Source: Dethiobacter sp. (GTDB taxonomy: Bacteria; Bacillota_D; Dethiobacteria; Dethiobacterales; Dethiobacteraceae). From it: a stretch of 25,304 bases of DNA. Numbering within the stretch: the first letter of the stretch is position 1; the number at the start of each line of letters is the position of its first letter. Location: the NCBI GenBank assembly GCA_018333395.1, contig JAGXSQ010000002.1, forward strand, positions 1 to 25,304, read 5' to 3'. The notes below the pieces were generated by a model. The model was given only the letters and a program-made list of their open reading frames with translations, was not told the DNA's origin and made no database searches. Positions 17,701 through 24,782 of the stretch are shown here, piece by piece. The translations under genes were made by a program, and so were the position numbers.

Positions 17701-19019
17701 AGCGCCTGCCTCCCCACCAGGCTCCAGGTACGCGCCTCGCTAATTTCCACTGCCACAAGCGTTCCCGCAGCAGTATAACTGCCGGTGAAGTTCACCGTCT
17801 TACCGGTCCGCGTCCTCCCCGTCAGCACGCCTTGGTCAGTCTTACTCGGTCCTTCCACCAGCACTTCGACTGTTCTCCCCACCAGCGCAGCGTTTCTTTC
17901 CAGGCTCCAACGGTTCTGGACCGCGAGCAGCCGCGCGAATCTTTCTTTTTTTACTGCTGCCAACACCTGCCCCGGCATGCTGGCAGCCGGCGTGCCCTGG
18001 CGCGGCGAATAAAGAAAAGTAAAGGCGTTATCAAAGCCTACCTGTTCCACCAATGCCAGCGTCTCCTGAAAGTCGGCTTCTGTTTCACCGGGGAAGCCGA
18101 CAATCAAGTCGGTCGTCAGGGCACACCCCGGCAGGTGGCGGCGAAGCATCGCCACTAAATCCAGGTAATGTTCCCGCGAATAGCCGCGATTCATCAGAGC
18201 AAGAAGGCGACTGCTGCCGGACTGGACAGGCAAGTGGATATGCTCACAGATGTTTTTGCCTGCCGCAATAACGCGGACAAGCTCTTCCGTAAAGTCCCGC
18301 GGGTGTGAGGTCATGAAGCGAATCCGGGCCACTCCCGTCTCTTGATCCACCCGCTGCAACAGGCCGGCAAAGTCAGTTTTCCCCGCCAGGTCTTTACCGT
18401 AGGAATTGACGTTTTGTCCGAGGAGTGTCACCTCTTGGTAGCCGTTTGCCGCCAGGCCGGCTATTTCCGCTAGAATGTCCGCCGGCTGACGGCTCCTTTC
18501 CCTGCCGCGCACGTACGGCACAATGCAATACGAACAAAAATTGTTACAGCCATAGGTGACGTTGACCCATGCTTTAACGCCACCATGACGTAAAGTAGGC
18601 AGACCTTCCACCACTTCCCCCGCCTCATCCCACACGTCGAGCACCGTTCTGGCGCTCTCCTTGGCCCTCTTTAAGAGCTCCGGAAAAGCAGCGATATTAT
18701 GCGTGCCAAAAATCAGATCGACAAACGGGTGGTTTTTCCTGATTTTTTGGGCGACCTGTTCCTGTTGGGCCATGCAGCCGCAAACTGCAATGGTCAGGTC
18801 CGGGTTTTGCTGTTTTAGCTTTCCCAGCCTGCCAATCAGCCCGTAAACTTTCTCTTCCGCTTTTTGCCGCACAGCGCAGGTATTCATAATCACCAAATCG
18901 GCCTCCTCGACCAGGCCCGTCTCTGTGTAGCCCAGTTCATCAAGAAAGCCTCGCAGTGTCTCGGCATCTCGCTCATTCATCTGGCAGCCAAAAACAGTTA
19001 GGCTGTACTTTTTGGTCAT
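17697..19019 (-). CDS. miaB: tRNA-2-methylthio-N6-dimethylallyladenosine synthase
   Basis: A radical SAM methylthiotransferase that converts i6A37 to ms2i6A37 in tRNA. 440 residues. The N-terminal UPF0004 domain carries the cysteines of the auxiliary cluster (in FGCQMNERD, MNTCAVRQKAEEK and VCGCMAQQE). The radical SAM cluster is C158-x3-C162-x2-C165 followed by IVPYVRGRERSR. A C-terminal TRAM domain starts near residue 378. ATG 19019 has an AGGAG site. It is the first gene of the miaB-mutS-mutL-miaA-hfq-hflX-PLP lyase operon and is probably driven from the 235-bp gap upstream. Confidence 0.97.
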   Translation of the reverse strand: MTKKYSLTVFGCQMNERDAETLRGFLDELGYTETGLVEEADLVIMNTCAVRQKAEEKVYGLIGRLGKLKQQNPDLTIAVCGCMAQQEQVAQKIRKNHPFVDLIFGTHNIAAFPELLKRAKESARTVLDVWDEAGEVVEGLPTLRHGGVKAWVNVTYGCNNFCSYCIVPYVRGRERSRQPADILAEIAGLAANGYQEVTLLGQNVNSYGKDLAGKTDFAGLLQRVDQETGVARIRFMTSHPRDFTEELVRVIAAGKNICEHIHLPVQSGSSRLLALMNRGYSREHYLDLVAMLRRHLPGCALTTDLIVGFPGETEADFQETLALVEQVGFDNAFTFLYSPRQGTPAASMPGQVLAAVKKERFARLLAVQNRWSLERNAALVGRTVEVLVEGPSKTDQGVLTGRTRTGKTVNFTGSYTAAGTLVAVEISEARTWSLVGRQAL

Positions 19020-19081
19020 ACTTTGCTCCTGTCAGGATAAGGCTTGTCTTTTAGCGAACAGCAGAATCTCCTACAGTTTCC

Positions 19082-19109
19082 ATTGTAATATAGACTCGCC
19101 AAAAAGCAA
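19082..19109 (-). promoter_or_regulatory. Possible promoter of the miaB-mutSL operon
   Basis: On the minus strand TTGCTT (19104-19109), a 16-bp spacer and TACAAT (19082-19087). A second candidate is the perfect TATAAT at 19139-19144, which lacks a recognisable -35. Both lie in the only sizeable gap (19020-19254) before miaB. I see no RNA gene or terminator in that gap. Confidence 0.35.
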
Positions 19110-19254
19110 AGCGGGTTCGCCCCACTTCCGCAGCGTAAATTATAGGCAAGAGCTCTGAATTATCTATAAGTCGGCTCACCGGTTGTCATCAAGCTATGCC
19201 CAAGGAGTGCCTTCCCCCAACAAGACTGATACATTTTAAGTTTAAGATGGTAAG

Positions 19255-20352
19255 TTAGCCTGTGTTGAGGCCCTCGCTCTTGGAACGGCTGCGAAGCTCA
19301 CGGATGGTCACCACAACAAGAGTCAGTACCGTCAGCGGAATCGTGAACAAGAGCATTGCGGCGCTGAAAAAAGGTAAAACATCGTGTTGCGCGGAAGCCA
19401 GTATAAGATAAAGAGCGTAGGCCGCGTAGTAGCCTAGAAACAATAAGCCTTCCCTGCGGGTAATGATGTGACCGGTGAAAAAAATGGGCAGGCAGGCGAC
19501 GGCCACGGCCATCATTATCGGGATGTCAAAACTCAAGGCCGAAGTATGAACATAAACTCCATCCGGAGCGACCACACTAGATAAGCCCAACACCGCTAGG
19601 ATATTAAAAATATTGCTGCCCACGACGTTTCCGACAGCAAGATCGCGCTCCCCGCGGATGCTGGCCATGACCGATGCAGCAACTTCCGGCAAAGATGTCC
19701 CGGCCGCCACAATTGTCAAACCAATCACAAGTTCACTGACGCCTAGCAATAAGGCGATTGATATTGCTCCGTCAATCATCCACCGTGAGCCAAGCACCAG
19801 CAAACCGAGGCCACCGACAATGAAAAGTATGTTGCCCGCCCATGATTTAAGTGGTATGTCCTGTTTTGTTCCTGCCTCCTCCGGGCGTTCGCTTTGTTTT
19901 TTCTTGTTCTTTTGGCTGCTCCAGTAAAACAGGAAAACGGTGTAGATAATGATGCCAGCAAACAGAAAAATGCCGTCAAGACGGCTGAGTTTTCCGTCCA
20001 AGCCCATAATCATCACCAGAACAGACACAGCAATCATGATTGGTATATCAAGGCGCACCAATTGGTGGGAGACAACGAGCGGCACAATGAGGGCGGAAAG
20101 CCCTAGGATAAACAGTACGTTGAAAATATTGCTACCGACGACGTTCCCTAGCGTAATGTCGGCCTGACCTGCCAGTCCGGACACAATGCTGACCGACAAT
20201 TCAGGCGCACTTGTGCCAAAAGCGACAATAGTAAGACCGATAATCAGTGGCGCGATGCCTAAGGCGGAGGCAAGTTTTGCGGCGCCCCTGACCAGCAGCT
20301 CCGCGCCGGCCACAAGAAAAATAAGTCCGAGAAGGAACAGAAACAGTACCAA
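19255..20352 (-). CDS. CaCA-family Na+/Ca2+ (or K+-dependent) exchanger, YrbG-like
   Basis: A membrane antiporter of the calcium/cation exchanger family, 365 residues, about ten transmembrane helices. The two inverted alpha repeats are clear: GTSAPE (residues 46-51) followed by NVVGSNIFNVLFILG, and GTSLPE (218-223) followed by NVVGSNIFNILAVLG. The glutamates in these motifs bind the cation. A charged loop (KKNKKKQSERPEEAG) in the middle separates the halves. TTG 20352 has GGAG 11 nt upstream; family alignment supports it. It begins 29 bp after the desulfurase gene with no terminator between them, so it seems to be in the LysR-desulfurase transcript. Whether this link has meaning for selenium or sulfur handling is unknown. 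Confidence 0.93.
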   Translation of the reverse strand: MVLFLFLLGLIFLVAGAELLVRGAAKLASALGIAPLIIGLTIVAFGTSAPELSVSIVSGLAGQADITLGNVVGSNIFNVLFILGLSALIVPLVVSHQLVRLDIPIMIAVSVLVMIMGLDGKLSRLDGIFLFAGIIIYTVFLFYWSSQKNKKKQSERPEEAGTKQDIPLKSWAGNILFIVGGLGLLVLGSRWMIDGAISIALLLGVSELVIGLTIVAAGTSLPEVAASVMASIRGERDLAVGNVVGSNIFNILAVLGLSSVVAPDGVYVHTSALSFDIPIMMAVAVACLPIFFTGHIITRREGLLFLGYYAAYALYLILASAQHDVLPFFSAAMLLFTIPLTVLTLVVVTIRELRSRSKSEGLNTG

Positions 20353-20381
20353 GCTTTATCTTTCTCCTTTTTCTTCTAATT

Positions 20382-21542
20382 TCAGGGTTTTTCGCTCATG
20401 ATTTCTCGCAACGCAGCAAGGATATGGTGTACATCAGCCAGCGTATTGCCAAAGCCAAAAGAAAAGCGCAGTGTCCCTTTCGGAAAAGTGCCTATAGTCC
20501 GGTGGGCCAGCGGCGCACAGTGCAGCCCGGAGCGCGTCATGATACCAAAACACTGCTCCAGCATAAAACTTAGGTCTCCGCTGTCAAAACCGTCGATATG
20601 GAGCGAAACGGTAGCCGTCATTTTTTCCGGGCGTCGCGTCCCGTGGACAGTAACTCCCGGCAGTGTGGCCAGCCCCTCCAGAAATTCGGCGGTCAAATTC
20701 CGCTTTTGCCTGCCGATTTCCTTAGGGCCCGCAGCATTGAGCAGACGAACGCCGGCAGCCAGCCCGGCTATTCCTGGGACGTTTTGCGTACCGCTCTCAA
20801 ATTTGTCCGGCAGAAAAGGAGGCTGTTCTTCCTCTTCCGAGCGACTACCGGTGCCGCCCTCTATAAGCGGCAACGTTTGTTCCGCAGCCCGTTCGCTCAG
20901 GCACAGTCCACCGATACCTGGCGGGCCAAGCAGGCCTTTGTGTCCTGTGAACGCCAGATAGTCGCAGCGCAGTTCCTGAAAGTCTAGCTGCTCACTGCCG
21001 GCAGTCTGGGCGGCATCAATGGCATAAAAGACATCACTGCCGGCAAGAAGCTCCCCTACCTCAAAAACCGGCAATAAAGTCCCCGTCACATTGGAGGCAT
21101 GCGTCAGCACGACAAGACGAGTATCCCGGCGCAATGCTTTTTTGACCTGCGAGGGGTCAAGCGTCCCGTCCTGATTACAGGACAGGATTTCCACCGCAAC
21201 CCCTCTTTCACGGTTCAACCTGGTAAGTGGACGGACGACAGCGTTATGCTCCATGGAGGAAATCAGGACATGGTCGCCGGGTTGGAGAATCCCCTTCAGA
21301 AGAAGATTCAGCGCATAAGTAACACTGGGAGTAAAAATAATCTGCTCGGCCCGAGGCACATTAAAGAGCCCGGCCAGGGACAACCGTGCCTCAAAAACGA
21401 GCCGCGCTGCGTCCAGCGCCCGGCTGTAGCCGCCCCGGCCTGGATTGCAGCCTATTTCCAGCAGGAAAGCGGAGATGGCCTCCACTATCTCGGGAGGCCG
21501 GGGGAAGGTGGTCGCAGCATGGTCAGCATAAATTTCCGGCAA
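20382..21542 (-). CDS. Cysteine desulfurase family protein (class V aminotransferase fold)
   Basis: A PLP-dependent class V enzyme (386 residues) of the cysteine desulfurase/selenocysteine lyase superfamily, which would take S or Se from cysteine or selenocysteine as a persulfide/selenide. The N-terminus YADHAATTFPRPP is typical. The PLP lysine is K202 in FTGHKGLLGPPG. The active-site cysteine is C342 in RSGLHCAPLAH. It looks most like the NifS/Csd-related subfamily found near yedE genes, not the Fe-S assembly IscS. TTG 21542 has GGAGG 9 nt upstream, inside the end of the lysR-type gene, which stops 5 nt before; the two are coupled. The divergent neighbours suggest a role in selenium metabolism; that is inference. 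Confidence 0.9.
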   Translation of the reverse strand: MPEIYADHAATTFPRPPEIVEAISAFLLEIGCNPGRGGYSRALDAARLVFEARLSLAGLFNVPRAEQIIFTPSVTYALNLLLKGILQPGDHVLISSMEHNAVVRPLTRLNRERGVAVEILSCNQDGTLDPSQVKKALRRDTRLVVLTHASNVTGTLLPVFEVGELLAGSDVFYAIDAAQTAGSEQLDFQELRCDYLAFTGHKGLLGPPGIGGLCLSERAAEQTLPLIEGGTGSRSEEEEQPPFLPDKFESGTQNVPGIAGLAAGVRLLNAAGPKEIGRQKRNLTAEFLEGLATLPGVTVHGTRRPEKMTATVSLHIDGFDSGDLSFMLEQCFGIMTRSGLHCAPLAHRTIGTFPKGTLRFSFGFGNTLADVHHILAALREIMSEKP

Positions 21543-21546
21543 ACCC

Positions 21547-22455
21547 CTAGGCCTCCTTCTGGAAAAATTCGGCTAAAAATTCCCGCAATGCTTTCGTTGC
21601 CGGCGAGAGTACCCGCTGTTCATGATACACCAGATAAAACTCCCGCTCCAGAACTAGGTCGGCAAATTCTCGGACTTCCAGCAAACCGAAATGCCGGTAG
21701 TCCTCGACCACATACCGTGAAATAACGGAGCAGCCAAGGCCCCGGCGGACAGCCTGCTTAATTGTCTCTTGGCTGTCAAAGACGGTTAAACGAAACTGTT
21801 CCAGGCCAAACCCAGCCCTGGTCAGGGCGTTTTCCAGCAAAGCGCGCGTAGCCGAACCCGGCTCACGAAGCAACAGCCTATAGTCTGTCAAATCGGTAAC
21901 CGACACTTTCTCCTTGGCCAGCAGCGCTCGGTACTCGGCGTGGGTAGGGATAGCCACCACTAATTCATCCCTTAGCAGCGGAAGGTACTGCAACTTATCC
22001 AGCAAATACTTTTCGCCCACCACCCCTAGCGGGTAGTGGTACTGAAAAACATCGGCACACGCCTGGCAGGAGTTTTTTTGCCTGAGGGAAACGGACAAAT
22101 CAGGAAACTGCCGGACAAAAGCGGCAACAGCCTGCGGCAGCAGATACTGGCAAGGCACCGAGCTGGCAATCACTGTCAGCTCTTCGCGGCCGACTGCGGC
22201 GCTTTCAGTAATCTCATGCAGCGCTCTAGTACGCAAATCAAGCAAGTCTTTAGCGTAACGATAAAGTGCTTCCCCTGCGGAAGTAAGAGAAAATTCTTGC
22301 TTGCCACGGTCAAAAAGCGCCACTCCCAGTTCTTTCTCCAGGCTTTTGACATGAGCACTGACCGTAGGTTGGCTTAAAAAAAGCTGCGCGGCGGCGCGGG
22401 AAAACGAACGCTGCGCGGCCACGGCCACGAATGCTTCCAACCGGTGAAAATCCAA
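21547..22455 (-). CDS. LysR-type regulator, selenium-metabolism-associated type
   Basis: A 302-residue LysR-family transcription factor. The N-terminal winged helix-turn-helix (about 3-62) has EAFVAVAAQRSFSRAAAQLF and LSQPTVSAHVKSLEKELG. The rest is the two-lobed effector-binding domain. It resembles the LysR group that accompanies yedE and selenium genes in Clostridia. TTG 22455 is chosen: AGAGGTG lies 6 nt upstream and the protein then starts MDFHRLEAF, as the family does. A GTG at 22491 would add 12 residues. It is divergent from yedE and cotranscribed with the desulfurase gene. The effector is unknown; the effector domain has a Cys pair (SCQAC, near residue 138) that might sense a thiol or selenol. 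Confidence 0.92.
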   Translation of the reverse strand: MDFHRLEAFVAVAAQRSFSRAAAQLFLSQPTVSAHVKSLEKELGVALFDRGKQEFSLTSAGEALYRYAKDLLDLRTRALHEITESAAVGREELTVIASSVPCQYLLPQAVAAFVRQFPDLSVSLRQKNSCQACADVFQYHYPLGVVGEKYLLDKLQYLPLLRDELVVAIPTHAEYRALLAKEKVSVTDLTDYRLLLREPGSATRALLENALTRAGFGLEQFRLTVFDSQETIKQAVRRGLGCSVISRYVVEDYRHFGLLEVREFADLVLEREFYLVYHEQRVLSPATKALREFLAEFFQKEA

Positions 22456-22541
22456 GTTCTTCACCTCTCTGTCTTTAATATTTTCGCTCACCGGCGGAAA
22501 AATCCTGCCCGGGCGTTTTAGCCAGTCAGAGGGTGTTTTCT

Positions 22542-22583
22542 ATACCAACGCGCTAGTAATAGAAAAGACCTATTTGTTGGTAT
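22542..22583. promoter_or_regulatory. Inverted repeat, likely LysR operator
   Basis: ATACCAAC (22542-22549) and GTTGGTAT (22576-22583) are perfectly complementary 8-bp arms with a 26-bp spacer. The right arm overlaps the -35 of yedE. The site lies between the divergent lysR-type and yedE genes, the usual place for a LysR operator. Identification as an operator is inferred from position and symmetry. Confidence 0.6.
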
Positions 22584-22603
22584 GGAATCACTTATTATAT
22601 AAT
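22574..22603 (+). promoter_or_regulatory. Promoter of yedE-tusA-DUF3343
   Basis: TTGTTG (22574-22579), an 18-bp spacer and a perfect TATAAT (22598-22603). The -35 is poor and covered by the operator arm, as expected for a LysR-activated promoter. The start would be near 22610, about 30 nt before the yedE start codon. Confidence 0.6.
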
Positions 22604-22640
22604 TTAAGACGAATCTGAATTTCTGGAGGTGCAAAGAAAT

Positions 22641-23723
22641 TTGAGTAAACGTTTAATGGTGTTGAGCGGGGTGCTGATCGGCCTGCTCGGAGTGCTGCTG
22701 GTACGCGCCGGGAACCCCGGCAATATGGGCGTCTGCGTGGCTTGTTTCGTCCGCGACATCGCCGGCGGCCTCGGGCTGCACCGCGCCGCTCCAGTCCAGT
22801 ATCTCCGTCCGGAGGTTTCCGGTTTTATTCTCGGATCATTCCTGATTGCTCTTGTCAGCCGAGAATTCCGGGTCCGCGGCGGCTCGTCCCCTCTGCCGCG
22901 CTTTTTCATTGGATTTGCCGTCATGGTGGGCGCCTTGGTTTTTCTTGGCTGTCCGCTGCGTATGTTGCTTAGGCTCTCAGCCGGCGACTTAAACGCCTTT
23001 ATCGGTCTGTTTGGCTTCATCGCCGGCATTGGAGCAGGCGTCTTTTTCCTCAGGCGTGGATTTTCACTCGGCCGCTCTTATTCGCAAAGCGCCGGCAACG
23101 GCTTTATTTTACCCTCAATCGCCTTAATCCTATTGCTCCTGGTAGTCGTAGCTCCCGTCTATATTTATTTCAGTGACAGCGGTCCCGGCTCCCTCCGCGC
23201 CCCGTTTCTCATCTCGCTTGCGGCCGGCCTGCTGGTGGGTAGCGTCGTGCAGCGCAGCAGACTCTGCCAGGTCGGCTGTTTCCGTGACCTGCTGCTGGTC
23301 CGCGACCCTCATCTGCTCTATGGCTCCCTTGCTATTTTTGCCAGCGCGCTGTCCCTTAATATATTTTTTGGCTATTTCTCTCTTGGTTTTGGCGGCCAGC
23401 CCGTGGCGCATACGGCTGGACTTTGGAATTTCCTCGGCCTTGCCGTTGTGGGCTTGGGGGCGACCTTACTGGGCGGTTGCCCGCTTCGACAGACGGTGAT
23501 GGCCGGGGAAGGCGATACTGATGCGGGTATGGCTTTTCTCGGCATGCTGGCCGGAGCAGCCTTGGCCCATAATTTCGGTCTGGCCGCCAGTCCAGCCGGC
23601 GTCCCGCTGACCGGACAAGTCGGCGCCGCTTTGGGCCTCCTGTTTTTACTCGTCATCGGCTTTACTTTCTCACCGTCTCAGGCTAAAATTTTTCTAAGAG
23701 GGGGCCTTGCCAGTGAGCGATAG
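22641..23723 (+). CDS. yedE: YedE-family putative selenium/sulfur transporter
   Basis: An inner-membrane protein of about 360 residues with eight or more hydrophobic helices. It belongs to the YeeE/YedE group, in the subfamily associated with selenium metabolism. Conserved cysteine motifs occur in both halves: NMGVCVACF (C32, C35) and LGCPLRMLLRLSAGD in the first, and RLCQVGCFRDLL and GGCPLRQTVMAGEGD in the second. Such cysteines carry the chalcogen anion through the pore in the related thiosulfate transporter YeeE. TTG 22641 is taken as start (GGAGGTG 9 nt upstream); the GTG inside that site at 22629 is unlikely. The end overlaps the TusA gene by 11 nt, so the two are coupled. Selenium as substrate is an inference from the family and neighbours. 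Confidence 0.88.
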   Translation: MSKRLMVLSGVLIGLLGVLLVRAGNPGNMGVCVACFVRDIAGGLGLHRAAPVQYLRPEVSGFILGSFLIALVSREFRVRGGSSPLPRFFIGFAVMVGALVFLGCPLRMLLRLSAGDLNAFIGLFGFIAGIGAGVFFLRRGFSLGRSYSQSAGNGFILPSIALILLLLVVVAPVYIYFSDSGPGSLRAPFLISLAAGLLVGSVVQRSRLCQVGCFRDLLLVRDPHLLYGSLAIFASALSLNIFFGYFSLGFGGQPVAHTAGLWNFLGLAVVGLGATLLGGCPLRQTVMAGEGDTDAGMAFLGMLAGAALAHNFGLAASPAGVPLTGQVGAALGLLFLLVIGFTFSPSQAKIFLRGGLASER

Positions 23724-23943
23724 ACCTTCTTTTGACCTAGACGTCAGAGGACTTTCCTGCCCCGAGCCGGTAATGAGGGTTAAAAAAATACTGGACACCG
23801 GCCTTACCAACCCGCTGCGGATCTTGGCGGACAGCCGTGTCTCCACAGAAAACATCAGCCGTTTGGCTCGTCAGGCCGGTTTTGCCTTCTCATCAGAAGA
23901 ACAGGATGGTCAGTACTACATTCTGATCAGCAAAGAGGTGTAA
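23713..23943 (+). CDS. TusA-like sulfur/selenium carrier (single domain)
   Basis: A 76-residue SirA/TusA-fold protein. The carrier cysteine is C16 in the RGLSCPEPVMRVKK motif that places it at the start of helix 1. GTG 23713 has GAGGGGG 8 nt upstream; a TTG at 23707 is too close to that site. It overlaps the end of yedE. In selenium clusters the partner of YedE is usually YedF, which has this domain plus a C-terminal DsrE-like domain of about 100 residues. Here the gene stops after the TusA domain, at a single TAA, and the same frame then continues with the DUF3343 protein. It probably accepts the chalcogen from YedE as a persulfide or perselenide; this is inference. Confidence 0.85.
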   Translation: MSDRPSFDLDVRGLSCPEPVMRVKKILDTGLTNPLRILADSRVSTENISRLARQAGFAFSSEEQDGQYYILISKEV

Positions 23944-23946
23944 ATC

Positions 23947-24222
23947 CTGGATAGCTACTGCGTAGCCACTTTCCCTTCCGTTTTCCAGGCGCTGCGCTTT
24001 GAGAAAATGGCGCTGTCACAGGGAGTAGCCGTCAAGCTTATCCCGGTGCCGAGGGTCATCTCTTCTTCCTGCGGCATCGCCGCACGCTTTGCCGAGGAAA
24101 TGCTGGCAGCAGTCACTAACCTAGCAGCGGTGGAGTTGGAAGCAGTGTTTTATTTCTCCCAGCAGGGGAACAAACTGAAAGCCGAGCAGCTACCCGGTCC
24201 CTGGGACAAAATTCAAGACTGA
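23947..24222 (+). CDS. DUF3343 protein with a non-canonical start
   Basis: A small DUF3343 protein of unknown function. The family core is present: a first strand and helix, CVATFPSVFQALRFEK (residues 5-20), then VKLIPVPRVISSSCG with the conserved C42. The first ATG in frame (24007) would delete the first 20 residues, including the conserved TFPS segment. No ATG, GTG or TTG exists in frame between the TusA stop and that ATG. CTG at 23947 has AGAGGTG 6 nt upstream, an ideal position, and gives 91 residues, so it is used here. ATC at 23944 or readthrough of the TAA at 23941 are alternatives. DUF3343 genes commonly accompany yedE/yedF genes, which fits. Domain call is strong; start is inferred. 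Confidence 0.75.
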   Translation: MDSYCVATFPSVFQALRFEKMALSQGVAVKLIPVPRVISSSCGIAARFAEEMLAAVTNLAAVELEAVFYFSQQGNKLKAEQLPGPWDKIQD

Positions 24223-24223
24223 C

Positions 24224-24252
24224 TTGTCTACCCAAACAGGCTTGCTTATGAT
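24224..24252 (+). promoter_or_regulatory. Promoter of the yggT gene
   Basis: TTGTCT (24224-24229), a 17-bp spacer and TATGAT (24247-24252), 4/6 and 5/6 to consensus. It starts 2 nt after the DUF3343 stop and would start transcription about 30 nt before the GTG of the yggT gene. Confidence 0.65.
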
Positions 24253-24291
24253 AAAATAGGGCTGGCAAATTCCTGTTGAGGAGCTGGTTAT

Positions 24292-24552
24292 GTGCTGCAA
24301 GCGGCCCAAGTAGTCAACCTCTTTTTTGAAATCCTTACCTGGCTGATTATCGCCCGGATCCTCCTTTCCTGGATTCCCCATAACCCTCATGGCCCCGTTT
24401 TGCGTCTGCTCTATGAAGGCACAGAACCAATCCTGGCCCCTTTCCGGAGGCTGTTGCCCAAAAGTAGTTTTCCGCTGGACCTCTCACCGCTCATTGCCCT
24501 GCTGGTCCTGCGGCTGGTACGCGAAGCGATTATCACGATGCTGTTGCGTTAG
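24292..24552 (+). CDS. YggT family membrane protein
   Basis: An 86-residue protein of the YggT family, with two hydrophobic helices (about 7-27 and 64-84) and the conserved connecting motif LLSWIPHNPHGPVLRLLYEGTEPILAPFRRLLP in between (cited in parts: SWIPHNP at 26-32 and TEPILAPFRR at 44-53). The family is linked to cell division/septal and osmotic functions in some bacteria but has no fixed role. GTG 24292 has GAGGAG 8 nt upstream. It has its own promoter and terminator, so it is probably independent of the upstream selenium-type cluster. Confidence 0.9.
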   Translation: MLQAAQVVNLFFEILTWLIIARILLSWIPHNPHGPVLRLLYEGTEPILAPFRRLLPKSSFPLDLSPLIALLVLRLVREAIITMLLR

Positions 24553-24569
24553 AATTGCCCGTATGATTC

Positions 24570-24623
24570 ACCTCCCGGAGAAGAACACTATCCCGGGAGG
24601 TATTATTTTTGCTTTTTTTTGCG
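24570..24623 (+). terminator. Intrinsic terminator of the yggT gene
   Basis: ACCTCCCGG (24570-24578) and CCGGGAGGT (24593-24601) form a 9-bp stem with a 14-nt loop, followed by an interrupted T-rich run to 24620. It lies 17 nt after the yggT stop. Confidence 0.8.
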
Positions 24624-24715
24624 CCTTAAGCGCAATATTGGGCTCATGGACATTCTTCTACAACTCGAGGGGGTTGGTCAACCCATAAATAAGGGACAGG
24701 TTTTTTACAAATTTC

Positions 24716-24744
24716 TTGACAATTGTTTTAAAGTCAATTATATA
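24716..24744 (+). promoter_or_regulatory. Promoter of the rubrerythrin-like gene
   Basis: A perfect TTGACA (24716-24721), a 17-bp spacer and TATATA (24739-24744) in an AT-rich stretch. Transcription would start near 24751. The 24624-24715 DNA before it has only a small GGGTTG/CAACCC repeat (24671-24684) and no gene. Confidence 0.75.
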
Positions 24745-24752
24745 TATTATAT

Positions 24753-24767
24753 CAATAATGATTACTG
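24753..24767. promoter_or_regulatory. Fur/PerR-like 7-1-7 box
   Basis: CAATAAT-G-ATTACTG at the expected transcription start matches the Fur/PerR 7-1-7 pattern at 9 of 14 arm positions, with an inner core ATAATGATTA that is fully conserved. PerR- or Fur-controlled rubrerythrins are known in clostridia. The match is moderate, so this is a candidate site only. Confidence 0.4.
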
Positions 24768-24782
24768 TTAAGGAGGATAAAA

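Noticed and set aside
19020..19254. Small RNA gene or riboswitch in the 235-bp gap before miaB
   Set aside because: I found only weak hairpins and candidate promoter elements; no structure or motif of a known RNA.
23941..24222. Selenocysteine codon or selenoprotein in the YedE cluster
   Set aside because: The interrupting stop is TAA, not TGA, and no open frame in the cluster is broken by an in-frame TGA followed by a conserved continuation.
24389..24688. 99-codon frame overlapping the yggT gene and its terminator
   Set aside because: It runs through the yggT coding region in another frame and through the terminator stem; it is a shadow.
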